From NCBI RefSeq assembly GCF_028622875.1, contig NZ_CP117709.1, positions 7,195,001 to 7,259,000 of the forward strand: 64,000 bases of DNA, read 5' to 3'. The notes beneath the pieces are model-generated. The model was not told the DNA's origin. It did no database searches and saw only the letters and a program-made list of their open reading frames with translations. The position numbers and the translations under genes were made by a program. This stretch comes from Streptomyces sp. MMBL 11-1. GTDB taxonomy: Bacteria > Actinomycetota > Actinomycetes > Streptomycetales > Streptomycetaceae. Within the stretch, counting starts at the first letter, position 1. Each line of letters starts with the position of its first letter. Positions 60,419 to 64,000 of this stretch are shown one piece after another.

Positions 60419-62056
60419 ATGACTGCCACTCTCGTCGCCAAGGACCTCGCCGCCGGACACGGCGACCGCACGCTCTTCGCCGGGCTCGACCTCGTCGTCG
60501 CCCCCGGTGACGTGATCGGTCTCGTCGGAGTCAACGGCGCCGGCAAATCCTCCCTGCTCCGGCTGCTCGCCGGACTCGACCGCCCGGAGGAGGGCGAGCT
60601 GCGGCTCTCCCCGCCCACCGCCACCGTCGGCCACCTCCCGCAGGAACCCGAGCGCCGCGACGGCGAGACGGTGTCCGCGTTCCTGGCCCGCCGCACCGGC
60701 GTCGCCGACGCCCAGCGCACGATGGACGAGGCGACCGAGGCCCTCGTCGCGGGCGCCCCGGGCGCGGACGACGCGTACTCCGAGTCCCTGGAACGCTGGC
60801 TCGCCCTCGGCGGCGCGGACCTGGAGGAGCGGGCCGGGCAGGTCGCCGCCGAGCTGGGCCTGACCGTGGGCCTCGACCGGCCCATGACCGCGCTCTCCGG
60901 CGGACAGGCGGCCCGCGCGGGACTCGCCTCGCTGCTCCTCTCCCGCTACGACGTCTTCCTGCTCGACGAGCCCACCAACGACCTCGACCTGGACGGCCTG
61001 GAGCGCCTGGAGCGCTTCGTGTCCGGCCTGCGCGCGGGCACCGTCGTCATCAGCCACGACCGCGAGTTCCTGATGCGCACGGTCACCAAGGTGCTGGAGC
61101 TGGACCTCGCCCAGCAGCAGATCAACCTGTACGGCGGTGGCTACGCGGCCTACCTGGAGGAGCGGGAGACCGCCCGGCGCCACGCCCGCGAGGACTATGA
61201 GGAGTACGCCGACAAGAAGGCCTCCCTCGAAGCGCGCGGCCACATGCAGCGCTCCTGGATGGACAAGGGCGTCAAGAACGCCCGCCGCAAGGCCACCGAC
61301 GGCGACAAGCTCGGCCGCAACGCCCGCAGCGAGGCCAGCGAGAAGCAGGCCGCGAAGGCCCGCCAGACCCAGCGCATGATCGAACGCCTCGACGCCGTCG
61401 AGGAACCGCGCAAGGAGTGGGAGCTGCGGATGGAGATCGCCTCCGCCCCGCGCTCCGGATCCGTCGTCGCGACCCTGCGCGAGGCCCGCGTGGCGCGCGG
61501 CGACTTCTCCTTCGGACCCGTCTCGCTCCAGATCGACTGGGCGGACCGCGTCGCCATCACCGGGGCCAACGGCGCCGGCAAGTCCACGCTGCTGGCCGCC
61601 CTGTTGGAGCGGCTGCCACTGGACTCCGGGAACGCCAGCCTCGGTTCGGGCGTCGTCGTCGGCGAAGTGGACCAGGCCCGCAAGCTGTTCCTCGGCGCGC
61701 AGTCGCTGCTGGACGCGTTCTGCGCGGCCGTGCCCGACACGGAACCGGCCGAAGTCCGTACCCTGCTCGCCAAGTTCGGCCTCCGCGCCGACCATGTGAC
61801 GCGGCCCGCGACCAGCCTGTCCCCGGGGGAGCGCACCCGCGCCGCCCTCGCCCTGCTCCAGGGCCGGGGCGTCAACCTCCTGGTGCTCGACGAGCCGACG
61901 AACCACCTGGATCTGCCCGCCATCGAGCAGCTGGAGGCGGCCCTGGAGACGTACACGGGCACCCTGCTGCTGGTCACCCACGACCGGCGGATGCTGGAGG
62001 CGGTCCGCACGACCCGGCGCATCGAGGTGGCGGACGGCCAGGTCAAGGAAGTCTGA
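60419..62056 (+). CDS. ABC-F family ATPase (second copy, housekeeping-like)
   Basis: A 545-aa soluble twin-ABC protein: Walker A GVNGAGKSS (~37-45) and GANGAGKST; signatures LSGGQAARAG and LSPGERTRA; Walker B FLLDEPTNDLD and LVLDEPTNHLD. The second signature has Pro in place of the usual second Gly position (LSPGE), a variation seen in this subclass. The linker (ERETARRHAREDYEEYADKKASLEARGHMQRSWMDKGVKNARRKATDGDK) is long and basic. Its leader is short and without the structured attenuator of the ABC-F at 41057. Function probably ribosome-associated; drug resistance or translation factor cannot be told apart. Confidence 0.9.
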   Translation: MTATLVAKDLAAGHGDRTLFAGLDLVVAPGDVIGLVGVNGAGKSSLLRLLAGLDRPEEGELRLSPPTATVGHLPQEPERRDGETVSAFLARRTGVADAQRTMDEATEALVAGAPGADDAYSESLERWLALGGADLEERAGQVAAELGLTVGLDRPMTALSGGQAARAGLASLLLSRYDVFLLDEPTNDLDLDGLERLERFVSGLRAGTVVISHDREFLMRTVTKVLELDLAQQQINLYGGGYAAYLEERETARRHAREDYEEYADKKASLEARGHMQRSWMDKGVKNARRKATDGDKLGRNARSEASEKQAAKARQTQRMIERLDAVEEPRKEWELRMEIASAPRSGSVVATLREARVARGDFSFGPVSLQIDWADRVAITGANGAGKSTLLAALLERLPLDSGNASLGSGVVVGEVDQARKLFLGAQSLLDAFCAAVPDTEPAEVRTLLAKFGLRADHVTRPATSLSPGERTRAALALLQGRGVNLLVLDEPTNHLDLPAIEQLEAALETYTGTLLLVTHDRRMLEAVRTTRRIEVADGQVKEV

Positions 62057-62067
62057 GCACGGTTACG

Positions 62068-62107
62068 GGGGTGGGGGCGGGCCGCACACGCGACCCGCCC
62101 CCACCCC
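62068..62107. terminator. bidirectional terminator between ABC-F and tex
   Basis: A perfect 14-bp GC stem, GGGGTGGGGGCGGG (62068-62081) with its complement at 62094-62107, and a 12-nt loop. It lies between the convergent ABC-F and tex genes. Confidence 0.85.
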
Positions 62108-62114
62108 GCTCCGT

Positions 62115-64000
62115 TCAGCGCCCCCGGCCGCCCCGCTTCGGGTCGGTCAGCCCGGCCCGCCGCAGCGCGTCCGCCATCGCGCTGTTGGCCGGAGCCGGGG
62201 CCCCCTGGCCCTGCCGGGACGCGCCACCGCCACCGGCGCGCCGGTCCCGGCCGCCGCCCTGCCGGCCCTGGCCGCCACCGGACGGCTGTCCCTGGCCCTG
62301 GCGCTGCTTCGGGGGACGGCCGCCCCGCTCGCCCCGGCCCTGCTGCCCGCCACCGGAGCCGCCCGCGCCGGGCTCGTCGTCAAGGCGCAGCGTCAGCGAG
62401 ATCCGCTTGCGCGGCGCGTCGACGTCCATGACCTTGACCTTCACGATGTCCCCGGGCTTCACGACGTCGCGCGGGTCCTTCACGAACGTCCTCGACAGCG
62501 CCGAGACGTGCACCAGACCGTCCTGGTGGACGCCGACGTCGACGAACGCGCCGAACGCGGCCACATTGGTGACGACGCCCTCCAGCACCATGCCGGGCTC
62601 CAGGTCGCCCAGCTTCTCGACGCCCTCCTTGAAGGTCGCCGTCCGGAACGCCGGGCGCGGGTCGCGCCCCGGCTTCTCCAGCTCCTTGAGGATGTCCGTC
62701 ACGGTCGGCAGCCCGAACATGTCGTCCACGAAGTCCGCGGCCCGCAGGGCGCGCAGCGCCTCCGCGTTGCCGATCAGCGACGCCACCTCGCTGCCCGCGC
62801 TCTTCCCCATCCGCCGCACCACCGGGTAGGCCTCGGGGTGCACGCTGGAACCGTCGAGCGGGTCGTCGCCGTCCCGGATCCGCAGGAAGCCCGCGCACTG
62901 CTCGTACGCCTTCGGGCCGAGCCGCGCCACGTCCTTGAGGGCCTTGCGGGACCGGAAGGGGCCGTGGGAGTCGCGGTGCGCGACGATGTTCTCGGCGAGC
63001 CCCGAGCTGATGCCGGACACACGGGAAAGCAGCGGCGCGGACGCGGTGTTGACGTCCACTCCGACCCCGTTCACACAGTCCTCGACGACCGCGTCCAGCG
63101 AACGGGACAGCTTCACCTCGGACAGGTCGTGCTGGTACTGGCCGACGCCGATCGACTTCGGGTCGATCTTCACCAGCTCCGCCAGCGGGTCCTGGAGGCG
63201 CCGGGCGATGGAGACGGCGCCGCGCAAGGACACGTCCATGTCGGGCAGTTCCTGCGAGGCGAACGCGGAGGCGGAGTACACCGAGGCGCCCGCCTCCGAG
63301 ACCATCACCTTGGTGAGCTTCAACTCAGGGTGCTTGTCGATCAGTTCACCGGCGAGCTTGTCCGTCTCGCGGGACGCCGTACCGTTGCCGATCGCGATCA
63401 GGTCGACCGCGTGCTCCTTCGCGAGGTGCGCGAGCTTCGCGAGCGCCTGGTCCCACTTGTTCGCGGGCACGTGCGGATGGATCACATCGGTGGCCACCAC
63501 CTTGCCGGTGGCGTCGACGACCGCGACCTTCACCCCCGTACGGAAGCCGGGGTCCAGGCCCAGCGTGGCCCGGGTCCCGGCAGGGGCGGCGAGCAGCAGA
63601 TCGCGCAGGTTCGAGGCGAAGACCCGCACGGCCTCGTCCTCCGCCGCCGTGCGCAGCCGCAGCCGCAGATCGATGCCGAGGTGCACCTGGATCCGGGTCC
63701 GCCACGCCCAACGCACGGTGTCCCCGAGCCACTTGTCGCCCGGGCGGCCCCGGTCGGCGATCCCGAAGCGGCGGGCGATCATGTTCTCGTACGTGGACGG
63801 GCCCGGCCGGTCGGCGGCCTCCGGCTCCTCCGGTTCCAGGACCAGGTCGAGCACGTTCTCCTTCTCGCCGCGCAGCATCGCGAGCACCCGGTGCGAGGGC
63901 AGCGCGGTGAACGGCTCCGCGAAGTCGAAGTAGTCGGCGAACTTCGCGCCGGCCTCCTCCTGGCCCTCGCGCACCTTCGCCGCCAGCCGGCCGCGCGTCC
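62115..64000 (-). CDS. tex: Tex RNA-binding transcription accessory protein (N-terminus beyond window)
   Basis: The C-terminal 628 codons of Tex, cut by the right edge. Visible domains in order: end of the N-terminal helical part (GRLAAKVREGQEEAGAKFADYFDFAEPF), a YqgF/RNase H-like domain (TLGLDPGFRTGVKVAVVDATGKVVATDVIHPH), helix-hairpin-helix segments (DVNTASAPLLSRVSGISSGLAENIVAHRDSHGPF) and an S1 RNA-binding domain (LEPGMVLEGVVTNVAAFGAFVDVGVHQDGLVHVSAL). The last ~75 residues are a Gly/Arg/Gln-rich disordered tail (GGGQQGRGERGGRPPKQRQGQG). Tex acts in transcription and RNA binding; length and order match the family. Confidence 0.95.
   Translation of the reverse strand, partial: TRGRLAAKVREGQEEAGAKFADYFDFAEPFTALPSHRVLAMLRGEKENVLDLVLEPEEPEAADRPGPSTYENMIARRFGIADRGRPGDKWLGDTVRWAWRTRIQVHLGIDLRLRLRTAAEDEAVRVFASNLRDLLLAAPAGTRATLGLDPGFRTGVKVAVVDATGKVVATDVIHPHVPANKWDQALAKLAHLAKEHAVDLIAIGNGTASRETDKLAGELIDKHPELKLTKVMVSEAGASVYSASAFASQELPDMDVSLRGAVSIARRLQDPLAELVKIDPKSIGVGQYQHDLSEVKLSRSLDAVVEDCVNGVGVDVNTASAPLLSRVSGISSGLAENIVAHRDSHGPFRSRKALKDVARLGPKAYEQCAGFLRIRDGDDPLDGSSVHPEAYPVVRRMGKSAGSEVASLIGNAEALRALRAADFVDDMFGLPTVTDILKELEKPGRDPRPAFRTATFKEGVEKLGDLEPGMVLEGVVTNVAAFGAFVDVGVHQDGLVHVSALSRTFVKDPRDVVKPGDIVKVKVMDVDAPRKRISLTLRLDDEPGAGGSGGGQQGRGERGGRPPKQRQGQGQPSGGGQGRQGGGRDRRAGGGGASRQGQGAPAPANSAMADALRRAGLTDPKRGGRGR

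Overview
The window is high-GC actinobacterial chromosome, almost certainly Streptomyces. Coding density is high, third codon positions are G/C-biased, and many genes start with GTG or TTG. The markers fit: an SsgA-like sporulation protein (SsgD type), a WhiB-like Fe-S regulator, a two-domain (SLAC-type) laccase, an intact mce operon and a split LigD. I see no insertion sequence, prophage, CRISPR array, rRNA or tRNA. The first gene (acyl-CoA dehydrogenase) and the last (tex) run off the window edges.

Layout. 1-3.4 kb: a minus-strand lipid pair (SCP2-like protein then acyl-CoA dehydrogenase) with a 34-bp palindrome over its ribosome binding site, a small hypothetical gene, and a PucR-type regulator. 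4.1-7.9 kb: three secreted proteins of unknown function, the third with a DUF6801-like N-terminus. 8.4-22.9 kb: one long mce operon (mceG, two YrbE permeases, MceA-F, four Mce-associated proteins), then a lytic transglycosylase and a lipoprotein. 23.1-27.4 kb: PPK2 polyphosphate kinase, LigD-type ligase, divergent LigD-type polymerase and a membrane protein. 27.4-33.5 kb: a secreted redox/sugar cluster (cupredoxin-OmpL47-DUF1080 protein, ThuA-PQQ dehydrogenase) divergent from a laccase. 33.5-47.5 kb: single genes for DNA maintenance, stress and development: SNF2 helicase, VOC protein, Wbl, acyl-ACP desaturase, UvrA paralogue, ABC-F protein, SsgD, Asp-box protein, hydrolase, YciI protein, endonuclease V, membrane glutaredoxin and a 47-aa membrane protein. 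47.5-55.5 kb: enoyl reductase/saccharopine dehydrogenase-like protein, then a four-gene beta-oxidation operon (AMACR, acyl-CoA dehydrogenase, thiolase, FadB) facing a MerR regulator. 56-64 kb: M14 carboxypeptidase, BCCT transporter, D-amino-acid-oxidase-like enzyme, a second ABC-F and tex.

How it fits together. Lipid handling recurs: Mce import, SCP2/acyl-CoA dehydrogenase, AMACR/FadE/FadA/FadB, and an acyl-ACP desaturase. The region may be a lipid or sterol-like uptake and degradation neighbourhood (inference). The most notable unexplained signals are: (1) a composite DNA element with identical spacing upstream of both the DUF6801 secreted protein gene and the mce operon; (2) a possible extracellular electron chain of PQQ dehydrogenase, cupredoxin-sugar hydrolase and laccase; (3) a leader hairpin that pairs with the ribosome binding site of the first ABC-F gene; and (4) several strong palindromic operators in front of lipid genes.
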